Positions 52,196 through 61,151 of a DNA stretch of 64,000 bases are shown here, one piece after another. Source of the DNA: Holacanthus passer (taxonomy: Eukaryota > Chordata > Actinopteri > Pomacanthidae). How positions within the stretch are numbered: position 1 is the stretch's first letter; each line of letters opens with the position of its first letter. Location of the stretch: contig JAFREQ010000040.1 in assembly GCA_025331565.1 (NCBI GenBank), positions 2,001,501-2,065,500 of the forward strand, written 5' to 3'. Made by a program: the position numbers and the translations under genes. A model generated the notes under the pieces. It did no database searches. It worked only from the letters and a program-made list of their open reading frames with translations, and was not told the origin of the DNA.

Positions 52196-52600
52196 GCACT
52201 GGCCGTTTGCAGAGAGAGAGCACCTGACAAAAGCACCAGCCATTTGCAGAGAGACCACCTGACGAGAGCACTGGCCGTTTGCAGAGAGAGAGCACCTGAC
52301 AAAAGCACCAGCCATTTGCAGAGAGACCACCTGACGAGAGCACTGGCCGTTTGCAGAGAGAGAGCACCTGACAAAAGCACCAACCATTTGCAGAGAGACC
52401 ACCTGACGAGAGCACCGGCCGTTTGCAGAGAGAGAGCACCTGACAAAAGCACCAACCATTTGCAGAGAGACCACCTGACGAGAGCACCGGCCGTTTGCAG
52501 AGAGAGAGCACCTGACAAAAGCACCAACCATTTGCAGAGAGAGCACCTGACAAAAGCACCAACCGTTTGCAGAAAGACCACCTGACAAGAGCAGCGTTGG
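52196..52600. repeat. tandem array IIIb, exact 72-bp higher-order unit
   Basis: GCCGTTTGCAGAG recurs at 52202, 52274, 52346, 52418 and 52490 (steps of 72 bp). Two ~36-bp subunits alternate (CACCTGACAAAAGCACC and CACCTGACGAGAGCAC). Minus-strand core: CAGGTGGTCTCTCTGCAAA. Confidence 0.9.
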
Positions 52601-52900
52601 CTGCAAAGAGAACACACTGACAAGAGCAGCGTTGGCTGCAAAGAGAACACACTGACGAGAGCAGCGTTGACTGCAAAGAGAACACACTGACGAGAGCACC
52701 GTCATTTGCAGAGAGACCACCTGACAAAAGCACGGCCATTTGCAGAGAGAGCACCTGACAAAAGCACCAGCCATTTGCAGTGAGACCACCAGACGAGAGC
52801 ATTGCTGTTTGCAGAGAGACCACACTGAGGAGAGCAGTGTTGGCTGCAAAGAGACCACCTGACAAGAGCATCACCGATTCCAGAGAGACTACCTGATTTA
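52600..52900. repeat. tandem array IIIc, diverged ~33-36-bp units
   Basis: Continues array III with more diverged units (GCAGCGTTGGCTGCAAAGAG; CATTTGCAGAGAGACCACC), then fades into unique sequence at about 52900. Confidence 0.75.
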
Positions 52901-53160
52901 AGCATTCCGTTAGCCGACCTTAGTCTTTATAATATTAGAGAGACCCAATTCCCACCAAACTACTCCAGCATAGTTTAATGAAAATGGGTTTCAAGATACA
53001 TATTGCTTCAGTTGAGCATGTTCTGTGTGTCCAGAGTTTCAGCATTTCCTTGCAAAGAAGGTGGTGTTCCGATGGTTGTCCAGAATTGCACATACAAGAA
53101 CTTTATCCTCTGGGTTGCTGAATGTAGATAGTCATACTGCAACAACTGTTGCCATGTAGG

Positions 53161-53540
53161 TGCTATTTATGTCGTGCACCGCTTGGTTAGATGTTGCTTA
53201 ATTTAACGCTTCATCGGTCTGTTTCCACTTCATCCTTTCCTTTGAATTTTCCTTTTGTTTGAATGTTTCCCGCTCTCATTTCATTTGTCATCCCATTGTT
53301 GTTTCCTTTTCATTGGTCCATTTAGACTTCATCTTTTGCTTTGACATATTTCCCACTCTCATGTCATCCCATTGTTCTTTCTTCCTGTCCTCCTAGGTGC
53401 AACCTTCAGTAAACATGTTGGGTGCTTCCTTTTACATGTGTTGCATATGCTCCTCTTCTTGATTCTTCTTTTTGATTTTAAACATCCAAGAGACATTTTT
53501 TTTCCTTTGTGCAAACTTGATTCCATCTGCAATGTACTTG
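53161..53540. repeat. right copy of the duplicated ~340-bp segment
   Basis: Partner of 51222-51565. It runs straight into the first microexon unit (donor GTAAGTG at 53547-53541), linking the satellite arrays physically to the microexon field. Confidence 0.75.
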
Positions 53541-53547
53541 CACTTAC

Positions 53548-53562
53548 TGTCTGTAGATTTAC
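53548..53562 (-). CDS. candidate 15-nt microexon
   Basis: TTTTTCCCCCTCAG, then GTAAATCTACAGACA, then GTAAGTG. Same length and phase as the unit at 54273-54287. It is the last unit before the 6.8-kb satellite-filled intron that leads to the exon at 46734. Confidence 0.35.
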
Positions 53563-53894
53563 CTGAGGGGGAAAAACTGTTATAACACAGACAGACAGAA
53601 ATAGACAGATAGAAATAACACTTGTGTTTGTAGATCATCCTGAAAAATAAAGCAAAAAGAAGCGATTGCACAAATAATGATACAAACATTTTAAGACCGA
53701 CAAAATACTTAACTGAAAAAATTATTGTTACAACAATACTGATACAAATGTTTTAGACAGATAAACTCTTACAGCTAACCAAACTCAAAATGAACAATTG
53801 AAGAAAATAAAAAAATAACACTTACTGATCATAGATCTATTTGAAGGAAATAACAGTTAGTACACCAATATTAATCCAACAGATTTATACTTAC

Positions 53895-53908
53895 ATTTGT
53901 AGATCTCT
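53895..53908 (-). CDS. candidate 14-nt microexon
   Basis: TTTTTTCCCTCCAG, then AGAGATCTACAAAT, then GTAAGT. Good splice sites on both sides; the 14-nt length would break the shared phase. Confidence 0.25.
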
Positions 53909-53929
53909 CTGGAGGGAAAAAATGGTTAA

Positions 53930-54240
53930 TGTACAAACAAGCAGAAAGACCAACAAACAACTGGACCGACAGCCTGACCAACAACCAACTAACCGAGCGT
54001 CAGACGGGCCAACCAACAACCTAGCCGACAGACGGACCGAAAGCCTGACCAACAGAAAAAAATGACACCCCGACAAACAACTTGGCCAACTGAAGGGCTG
54101 ACCAACAAACAGACCCGCAAAAGCATTGGCAGAGCGAATAACCGAGCAGCAAACGGGCAACCACAGCCCCACGGGCAACCATTTTTTCTGAACCACAGAA
54201 AAAATGACCAACATCCTGACCTTCAGACCAATGAGACTGC
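53930..54240. repeat. degenerate GACCGACAGCCTGACCAACAAC-type repeat
   Basis: Irregular short repeats built from (c)aacaac, gaccgaca and agcctgacc. A second patch of the same type lies at 55140-55385. They sit between microexon units and lengthen the cassettes. Confidence 0.5.
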
Positions 54241-54272
54241 CAGCCAACCAAAAGAAAAAATGTAACACTTAC

Positions 54273-54287
54273 TGTCTGTAGATCCAC
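54273..54287 (-). CDS. candidate 15-nt microexon (best unit)
   Basis: GTTTTCTTCTTCAG, then GTGGATCTACAGACA, then GTAAGTG. The acceptor tract and donor are both near consensus. In phase 1 it encodes a Gly-Ser-Thr-Asp-type insert and keeps frame. Such a short exon would need strong splice sites and no steric block; use is unproven. Confidence 0.35.
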
Positions 54288-54344
54288 CTGAAGAAGAAAA
54301 CCTTTTCTTTGTAGATCGTCCTGAAAACAAGAAGTTATTACAAG

Positions 54345-54980
54345 CATTGAAAGGTTAAGGTTAGAGTTAGACAAATATCACTGTTATAGATTGTCCTAAA
54401 AAAAAAAAAACAGTTATTACAACAACATTGATTCAAACATTTTAGGTAAATTACACTCAGAGTCAAACAAAGTCAAACCTAAAGAAAATGCAAATGACAT
54501 TGCATGTTGACATAATTGAACAGACAGAAATATGGAGAAAAAAACCCATCATCATCATTAATAGAAAAAGGTTAAGGTTAGGGTTAATACATCACTATCA
54601 AACATTTTAGGCAGACATAAATGACAGAGTCAAACAAAATCAAACATCAGACCTAAAGAAAAGGCAAATGGCACTGTTCAAATATTTGAACAGACAGACA
54701 GATAAATATACAGGAAAAAACATTAAAAAACTGAAGCATTGAAGGGTTAGGGTTAGGTTAATTAGACACATATCAATACAACCATTGCGGACAGACCAAA
54801 ACAACATTGTGTTTCTAGATTGTCCTGAAAAAAAAGAACAGTTATTACAACAAATGACATTGCATGACATATTTGAACAGACAAAGAAATATGTAGAAAA
54901 AAACATCATTGAAAGAAGAAGGTTAAGGTTAGCGTTAGGGTTATGACATCAATATTGATTCAATTGTTAGGGTTAGACAG
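54345..54980. repeat. short telomere-like TTAGGG/TTAAGG motifs
   Basis: GGTTAAGGTTAG/GGGTTAGGGTTAG-type runs of 2-4 units occur at about 54350, 54565, 54747, 54918 and 54966, one per cassette. They are too short to be true telomere remnants and are simply part of the duplicated cassette. Confidence 0.5.
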
Positions 54981-55617
54981 ACCAAAACAACAGTTACAAA
55001 ACAAAAGAAAACAAACCTTAACACTTAGTGTCTGTAGGTGGACCTGAAAACAATAAGTTTTAAACAGACAGAAATAACAGTCAAAAGCAAACTTCAGGAT
55101 AAAAAACATATATATTGGTTAAGACAGGACAAAATAGCAGACAGACAAATAAACAGACCACCCAACAACAGGGTGACAGCCCAGCCAACGACTTGGCTGA
55201 CAGATAGGCCGACAGGCCAACCAACAACCTGACCGACAAAACTATCGACAGAGCAAATAACCTGGCAGCCAACAGACCCGACTGATAACCTGACCCACAG
55301 AGGGAACGACCAACAACCGGACCAAAAGAGGGAACGACCAACAACCGGACCGAAAGACGGAACGACCAACAACTTGACTGACCGACACAAATATTGAGCC
55401 CAACTAATTAGAGGCAGGTAGGTAGAAAGATGGACATCCAGAAAGGAGAGGGGCCAAATTGCACTTCCTGTTGATTGATCAACCTGAAAAAAAGAGAAGA
55501 CAATTGCAGCAATACTGATTCAAACTTTTAAGACAGAAGCAGATACATCATTATTACATTGGTATGTAGCTAGGTTGACAGATGAACAGATTAAAAAAAA
55601 AAAAAAAATACACTTAC

Positions 55618-55631
55618 TGTTTGTTGATCTC
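55618..55631 (-). CDS. candidate 14-nt microexon
   Basis: GTTCAAG, then GAGATCAACAAACA, then GTAAGTGT. The donor is good, the acceptor weaker. At 14 nt, inclusion would shift the frame relative to the 15-nt units. Confidence 0.22.
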
Positions 55632-56890
55632 CTTGAACAATGAACAGCTATTGCACCAGTAAGTGTCCAACCTGGAGGGATTGACAAATAGAAACTATAC
55701 TTACTGTTTGTAGGTCATGGTACACAGGTTGATAGACATAGATGGACAGATGTTTTGATCAATGCATTGTAACATAAAGTACAAAAATAGCATCAATGTT
55801 GATTCGAGGCTGGCAACATGACATAACCCACATTGCTAAATTGTCAGAGACAAACACCCTCACAAACTTCCCCTCCTTTCATTCACACAGCTGCTTGTTG
55901 AATTACACAGCGGCTTTCTGTTATCTGCTGCATGACTCCATGAAATGGGAGTGGGATGGGAATTGGGAATTACTTCCTGGACAGCAGTGCATTGGTTCAA
56001 TGCTGCACAAGTAGGCGGAACTAACATTTCTACAGCCAATAAAACCAATACAAACTTTTTGAACAATAGGACAGATAAGAAAGAAAGAAACAGAAAGATA
56101 CAGACATTTTAATAAAGACATGTAGTGGCCAATCCATAGGCCTGTAAATAAGGGGAGGAAAATCAAAGCAAAACATCTTATGCTTCAACAGGGACATACT
56201 TTCCATATGCCATACATCCTCGCTATCATATGCATGATTAGATGACACAAATATAGACCCCCAAATAACATTGCAGACACACCATACAATCTCCTACTAT
56301 CTGCTAGTTGAAAACATGGGACAGCTGCCTTGGGAATTTCATTATCCCTCCAGAAGCTACTTCCTAGAAAGCCATATATTGGTTAAATGCTGCACAAGTA
56401 GGCAGGACTAACATCTCCAGCCAATAAAACCATCACAAACATTTTGAACAATACCCTGGTGTTCCTATTGGTTGACTTACGTGCTCCACTTTTAAATTTT
56501 TTTTCAACAGGAAGTGCCTCACATGAAGTGAAGATATTCTTTATACAGGCCATTGAGCAATACAAATATACCATCATTGTTCATTCAAAGCTACCAAAAA
56601 ACATGACATAACCCACATTGTTAAAGTATCGGAGACAAATAGAAAAGGATAAAGACAGTTAAGACATGTAGTGGCCACACCATAGGCCTGTAAATAAGGG
56701 GATCAAAATCCAAGCAAAATATCTCATGCCTCAAAGAGATACAGTTTTCATATGTCATACATACAGATGTAAATCTTCCCCATCATATTCATAATCAGAT
56801 GACACAAATATAGGCCCCAAAATAACATTGCAGCTATAACAGTCAAGGCCAAGTCATGGCAAGACAGTCAGCACAGCACAAACACCATAC

Positions 56891-57010
56891 AACAAGGCCA
56901 GAGGCCTGCCAACAAGGCCAGAGGCCTGCCAACAAGGCCAGAGGCCTGCCAACAAGGCCAGAGGCCTACCAACAAGGCCAGAGGCCTACCAACAAGGCCA
57001 GAGGCCTACC
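56891..57010. repeat. 20-bp minisatellite, 6 copies, hairpin-forming
   Basis: Six perfect-length 20-bp units AACAAGGCCAGAGGCCT(G/A)CC. Each contains AGGCC-AGA-GGCCT, a short inverted repeat. The first three units end GCC and the last three ACC, showing stepwise spread of variants. The equivalent site in the next module (57751-57875) has an irregular set of about six units, and the third module (58617-58640) has one. Confidence 0.85.
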
Positions 57011-57114
57011 AACAAGAACAAGCACAGGCAGCCAACACAACACAAACAACACACCATACAAACCACAAAAAGAAACTGCATAAAGAATGACTTGTGCTTA
57101 GTCTCTGTACTTAC

Positions 57115-57202
57115 CCATGCACCAGTCTTTATGAAGATGTCTGTTCTCTGCTGGTGGAAAATGGAGGACAGCTGCCTTACTTTCTTTGCTGCAGGACTCC
57201 AT
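57115..57202 (-). CDS. first exon copy A of element-encoded gene
   Basis: Same structure as copy B: ATG at 57202-57200, 29 codons plus one base, donor GCATGG|GTAAGT. Residues begin MESCSKESKAAV. The phase-1 end fits the 15-nt microexon units and the 72-nt exon downstream. The protein segment is unrecognised, so the call rests on an open frame, a strong donor, conservation between copies and matching phase. Confidence 0.4.
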
Positions 57203-57237
57203 TTTCCCTCCAGAAGTTGCTTCCTGGAAAGCAGTGT

Positions 57238-57419
57238 ATTGGTTAAATGCTGCACAAGTAGGTGGGACTAACATCTCCAGCCAATAAAATCATCACAAAC
57301 ATTTTGAACAAAATCCCAGTGTTCTCATTGGTTGACTTGCATGCCCCACCTTTAAATCCTGTTTCAAAAGTAACTGCTCCACGTTATGAAAGTATAGATA
57401 TCCTTTATACAGGCCATTG
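57238..57419 (-). promoter_or_regulatory. promoter-like block with three evenly spaced CCAAT boxes (copy A)
   Basis: Upstream of the exon-1 ATG at 57202 there are CCAAT-type boxes at 57327-57331, 57281-57285 (inverted) and 57238-57242, spaced about 44 bp apart, plus TATAAA at 57414-57419. The same layout recurs in copies B and C. Either the TATA box gives a start with about 185 nt of leader, or the CCAAT cluster drives a TATA-less start nearer the ATG. Factor binding (NF-Y type) is inferred. Confidence 0.4.
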
Positions 57420-57750
57420 AGCAATACAAATATACCATCATTGTTCATTCAAAGCTACCAAAAAACATGACATAACCCACATTGTTAAAGTATCGGAGAC
57501 AAATAGAAAAGGATAAAGACAGTTAAGACATGTAGTGGCCACACCATAGGCCTGTAAATAAGGGGATCAAAATCCAAGCAAAATATCTCATGCCTCAAAA
57601 GACATACTGTTTTATATGTCATACATACAGATGTAAATCTTCCCCATCATATTCATAATCAGATGACACAAATATAGGCCCCAAAATAACATTGCAGCTA
57701 TAACAGTCAAGGCCAAGTCATGGCAAGACAGTCAGCACAGCACAAACACA

Positions 57751-57875
57751 CAACAAGGCCAGATACAACAAGGCCAGAGGCCATAGGCCAACAAGGCCAG
57801 AGGCCTAGGCCAGAGGCCTACCAACAAGGCCAGAGGCCTGCCAACAAGGCCAGAGGCCAGCCAACAAGGCCAACA
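57751..57875. repeat. irregular copy of the GGCC minisatellite
   Basis: The same AACAAGGCCAGAGGCC units as at 56891-57010 but with partial and rearranged copies, in the equivalent place of the neighbouring promoter module. Confidence 0.7.
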
Positions 57876-57975
57876 AGAACAAGCACAGGCAGCCAACACA
57901 ACACAAACAACACACCATACAAACCACAAAAAGAAACTGCATAAAGAATGACTTGTGCTTAGTCTCTGTACTTAC

Positions 57976-58063
57976 CCATGCACCAATCTTTATGAAGATG
58001 TCTGTTCTCTGCTGGTGGAAAATGGAGGACAGCTGCCTTACTTTCTTTGCCGCAGGACTCCAT
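57976..58063 (-). CDS. first exon copy B of element-encoded gene
   Basis: An 88-nt open segment from ATG (58063-58061) to a G|GTAAGTAC donor (57976/57975), ending in phase 1. It encodes MESCGKESKAAV, then LHFPPAENRHLHKDWCMG. It is near-identical to copy A at 57202-57115 (one amino-acid difference at residue 5). I do not recognise a domain. Upstream sequence is CCAAT-rich and promoter-like. Two reading-frame-preserving copies suggest recent duplication, or some constraint. Confidence 0.4.
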
Positions 58064-58739
58064 TTTTCCTCCAGAAGTTGCTTCCTGGAAAGCAGTGTAT
58101 TGGTTAAATGCTGCACAAGTAGGTGGGACTAACATCTCCAGCCAATAAAATCATCACAAACATTTTGAACAAAATCCCAGTGTTCTCATTGGTTGACTTG
58201 CATGCCCCACCTTTAAATCCTGTTTCAAAAGTAACTGCTCCACGTTATGAAAGTATAGATATCCTTTATACAGGCCATTGAGCAATACAAATACACCATT
58301 AATGTTCATTCAAAGCTGCCAAAAAATATGACATAACCCACATTCTAAAAGAATCAGAGACATTTAGAAAATTACAAAGTACAGTTAAGACATGTAGTGG
58401 CCAAGCCATAGGCCTGTACATAACAGGAGGAAAATCCAAGCAAAACATCCTATGCTTCAAAACTACATACTGTCTATATGTCATACATACAGATGTAAAT
58501 CTTCCCCATCATATTTATAATTAGATGACACAAATATAGGCACCAAAATAACATTGCAGCTACAACAGCCAAGCCAAGTCATGGCAAGGCAGTCAGCACA
58601 ACACAAACACCATACAACAAGGCCAAAGGCCTACCAACAAGAACAAGCACAGGCAGCCAACACAACAAAAACAACACACCATACAAATCACAAAAAGAAA
58701 CTGCAAAAAGAAAAACTTATTTTCACTGTCTGTACTTAC

Positions 58740-58810
58740 TCATGCACCAAACTTTAAGAAGATGTCTGTTCTCTGCTGGTTGAAAGTAAGGGCCTGCTGC
58801 ATGGCTCCAT
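58740..58810 (-). pseudogene. decayed first exon copy C
   Basis: Aligns to the first-exon copies but has lost 17 nt and runs into an in-frame TAA after about 18 codons. The donor core is kept (A|GTAAG). It lies in the outermost promoter/exon-1 module. Confidence 0.4.
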
Positions 58811-59999
58811 TTCCCCACCAGAAGTTGCTTCCTGGAGAGCAGTGTATTGGTTAAATGCTGCACAAGTAGGCGGGACTAACATCTCCAGCCAATGAAACCA
58901 TCACAAACATTTTGAACAAAATCCCAGTGTTCTCATTGGCTGACTTACATGCCCCACCTTTAAATCCTGTTTCAACCGGAAATGCCTCACATTGAGGAAG
59001 TAGAATATATGATTTATACAGGCCATAAGCTAAGGGATCCTCATTTTCAGTACAGTTGCATGCCCTCCTTAGGTGAAAGTTTAAAAACAAAAGCAGAGAA
59101 AAGCCCAGATTCAGAAAGCACACAGTAAATGTCCCAAATAAGGAGAGTGCTGTAAACCTGGCTGAGTTAAAGAAGCAGCCAGGTACAATTGATAGAGCTG
59201 CTGTTTGCAGGCAGGTCTAACCATTAATCCCATGTATTATGTGAAATCATGTGACATCTTATAGAAAATCTGTTTTACAACATGGCTCTTACTTTCATAG
59301 GTTTGTATTATAGTTGTATTGTAGTTGATGGAAAATGAAACATTTAAAAATGATGATTATATAAATCTGTAGAGCTATTATATTCCTGAATCCTTTTGTA
59401 TTCTAACCTTATGGCATATCTTGTTTTGTAAACCTCAGGAAATGAATTAATGTTGCTACTGATACAGAATCATATCTCCTTCATGCATGCAGCTTCTGAA
59501 TGATAATAATAAAATTTCTTATGTTTTTAGAATTAGCCTATTATTGATTTATCATGGTGATGACGGTTTTGCAGAGATTCCTCCTGCTGGGCTTTTAATC
59601 TGGAAACAGTTTCATGTGTCATTAGTTTCATACATTTTATAAGAATGCACATCTTTAAATGTTCTCATTGTGCAGGTTATAACCAGTGTTCTGTACTTGA
59701 TCACATTCTGAGGGTAACTTCTTGTAATGTGTTTCAGATCAAACGTCCACAGAAGTGATTATTGGAGTTTCAGATGTTTTTGGCTGTTCAAACATTTGTA
59801 AAAGAAACAAACTACATTCAAACACTTCAGTCCTACAACATGTTTCTTGGCTCGTCCACAGTTTGATGAATCTTCTACATCGATCATCATCATATTAAGG
59901 TTGGATGACTTTTGGGACAATAACTGTCTCTGTCTGTCATTTGTCTGATATCCAGGCAAATTCAAACATTCCACCTTTTGATTTTAGTGTATAAACACT

Positions 60000-60300
60000 T
60001 GACTATGACCAACTATTGTGCAATATTGTGCAATATTTCACTGTGTAATATTCCATGTAAATACTCAAAGTATAGAACCAGTCTTCATACTGAGCACTAC
60101 TGCCCATCTGCATTTGTATATACATAGCTCTCTGCACTGTATTTATACTATATATTTATATCTATATACCCACTGCTACCTCACTGTATGATACTGCTGA
60201 CACAACTTGGAAGCCATTGTATCGTAATTTCGTTACCCAAATGCACTGCTGTGTAATTTGAGAAATGACAATAAAGGAAGTCTAAGTCTAAGTCTAATCA
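60000..60300 (+). mobile_element. LINE 3' end nested in the giant element
   Basis: TTGTGCAATATTGTGCAATA, GTACTG-like 3' UTR sequence, GTATCGTAATTTCGTTACCC, GACAATAAAGGAAG and a short (AAGTCT)3 tail: the pattern of a 5'-truncated teleost non-LTR retrotransposon. No coding part is present. Confidence 0.5.
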
Positions 60301-61043
60301 GAAATACAAATACCGTTTATATGCAGTTTCTGGAGAGACTCATTTTGTTCATACTGGAAATTTGTATTTCACCTGTTTTTTGTCAAGAACAACAGGGTGA
60401 TTATGCTGAATACACAGTTGTAAATCAAATGTTCACCTTTTATAATATCGTCAAATGAACTTTTTAAACTTATAATTTTAATAACTTTTATAATAAACAC
60501 AAGTGTCATGGTACAAAAAAAACCCAGGCAGTAGTAAGAGGACAATAAGATGGATGAAAAGGACAAACTGGAGAAAGTTCTGTGACTCAGTTGCCGTAAC
60601 ATTGCACATATACAAACTGACAGAACGAATGGACAAATGAAAGGTGTATTTTTTTTATTGTTCAGAGAGGAAGGAAATATTGCAGAATGTTGCAATAGAA
60701 TATAGAAGGTAACTTGGATCCAGTGTTACGAGCAGAAACATGACTGATAGTAGACACAGATGTGGCATCACAAGTTCATCTCACTGATCTCCACAGCGTG
60801 TTTGAGCTGGACGTAAACATTAACCCCAGTCTGCATGTGAGCACAAGCACATTAAAATCAACGAGGACACAAATATAAACGTGTGCAGTGTTTTGAACAG
60901 GAATCGCTACAGTCACATACACTGTCATTGCCATTTTCACATTTAAAGAGAGGCAATAAGAATCACTAGGCCTACATCAACAGCACCACATAAAATTGTG
61001 TTTTAGTACAATAGTATAATTTTGATCGTATATAAATCGTCAC

Positions 61044-61151
61044 TCATGCGTGCAAAAAATCATTTTTTTTCTTAATTGCTCTTGGGGGCCCCCTAGTGGC
61101 CATGGGGCCCTAAGCAGGCGCTTAGTTCGCTTATGCCTTGGGCCAGCTCTG
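61044..61151. repeat. right terminal and subterminal region of the giant hAT-like element
   Basis: It contains the 15-bp TIR at the extreme end, and inside it CATGGGGCCCTAAGC and several GGGGGCCCCC-like palindromes. The left end (45911-45975) has matching GGGCCCTAAGC and GGGGCCC motifs. Clustered subterminal short repeats are the usual transposase-binding sites of hAT elements; binding here is inferred, not shown. Confidence 0.65.

Larger units (their letters stand above)
53548..55726 (-). repeat. field of ~12 microexon-like units
   Basis: On the minus strand the pattern [T-rich tract]-CAG-[GNNGATCTACAGACA-like 14-15 nt]-GTAAGTG recurs about 12 times between 55.7 and 53.5 kb. Units with both acceptor AG and donor GT are at 55631-55618, 54287-54273, 53908-53895 and 53562-53548. 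Others have lost the donor (for example 55043-55029 has CT, 55483-55469 has GG, 53639-53625 has CA) or the acceptor (53840-53826). The spacer is also repetitive, with CAGTTATTACAACAA and ATTGATTCAAACATTTTAG recurring, so the duplicated unit is a whole exon-plus-intron cassette of variable length (about 70-440 bp). Confidence 0.7.
46384..58063 (-). pseudogene. split, truncated hAT-transposase-like gene with microexon field
   Basis: Gene-level call for the minus-strand exons inside the giant element. It comprises an 88-nt first exon (good copies at 58063-57976 and 57202-57115), a field of 14-15-nt microexon-like units (55.7-53.5 kb), a 72-nt exon (46734-46663) and a terminal exon (46517-46384). 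The first exon leaves phase 1, the 15-nt units preserve phase 1, and the 72-nt exon enters and leaves phase 1. The chain can therefore be read as one frame even though the microexons are only candidates. The last exon has the S/T-rich linker and DPAEWPSVL, reminiscent of the start of TTF-type zinc-finger hAT transposases, then runs into unrelated sequence and stops. The zinc finger, RNase-H fold and dimerisation regions are absent. AATAAA signals lie at 46262-46267 and 46229-46234. Expression is unproven. Confidence 0.45.
55800..59130 (-). repeat. tandem promoter/exon-1 modules (five copies, 0.4-0.87 kb)
   Basis: The landmark CATGACATAACCCACATTG recurs at about 55817, 56603, 57469 and 58328 (spacings about 786, 866 and 859), and the first-exon segment recurs five times (near 55.95, 56.32, 57.2, 58.06 and 58.8 kb). 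Each full module, on the minus strand, holds an upstream TATAAA (57419-57414 in copy A), a set of CCAAT/ATTGG boxes, an ATG exon, a donor, then an intron start with a short GGCC-rich minisatellite. The two inner modules nearest 56 kb have lost their donor and most of the intron part. Head-to-tail order and high identity of the 57.2 and 58.06 kb copies indicate recent unequal exchange or slippage. Confidence 0.75.
45911..61151. mobile_element. giant (15.2 kb) hAT-like non-autonomous element
   Basis: Seen: the left end reads CAGAGCCGGCCCAAG and the right end, read inward on the minus strand, reads CAGAGCTGGCCCAAG (14 of 15 match). Immediately outside, both flanks carry the same 8 bp, ATCTGGAC (45903-45910 and 61152-61159). 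Known: hAT superfamily elements make 8-bp target duplications and have short TIRs beginning CAG. Subterminal GGGCCCTAAGC motifs occur near both ends. Everything between, including about 6 kb of tandem arrays, the microexon field and the repeated first-exon modules, therefore appears to have moved or accumulated as one unit. No intact transposase is present. A non-autonomous element this large would be exceptional; the alternative is post-insertion growth of a much shorter element. Confidence 0.75.

Noticed and set aside
51444..52874. Minus-strand frames of 476, 362 and 229 codons and plus-strand frames of 158-210 codons
   Set aside because: Array periods of 102 and 72 bp are multiples of three, so any frame stays open. 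Several frames are open at once on both strands and none has a domain.
47040..52900. CRISPR array
   Set aside because: Repeats are contiguous, without unique spacers of constant length, and the context is a vertebrate genome.
54345..54980. Interstitial telomere site marking a chromosome fusion
   Set aside because: Only 2-4 hexamers per patch, repeated with the cassette; not a telomeric tract.
59165..59225. tRNA-like string (GGTACAATTGATAGAGCTGC)
   Set aside because: A-box-like only, with no B box or cloverleaf; at most a decayed SINE.
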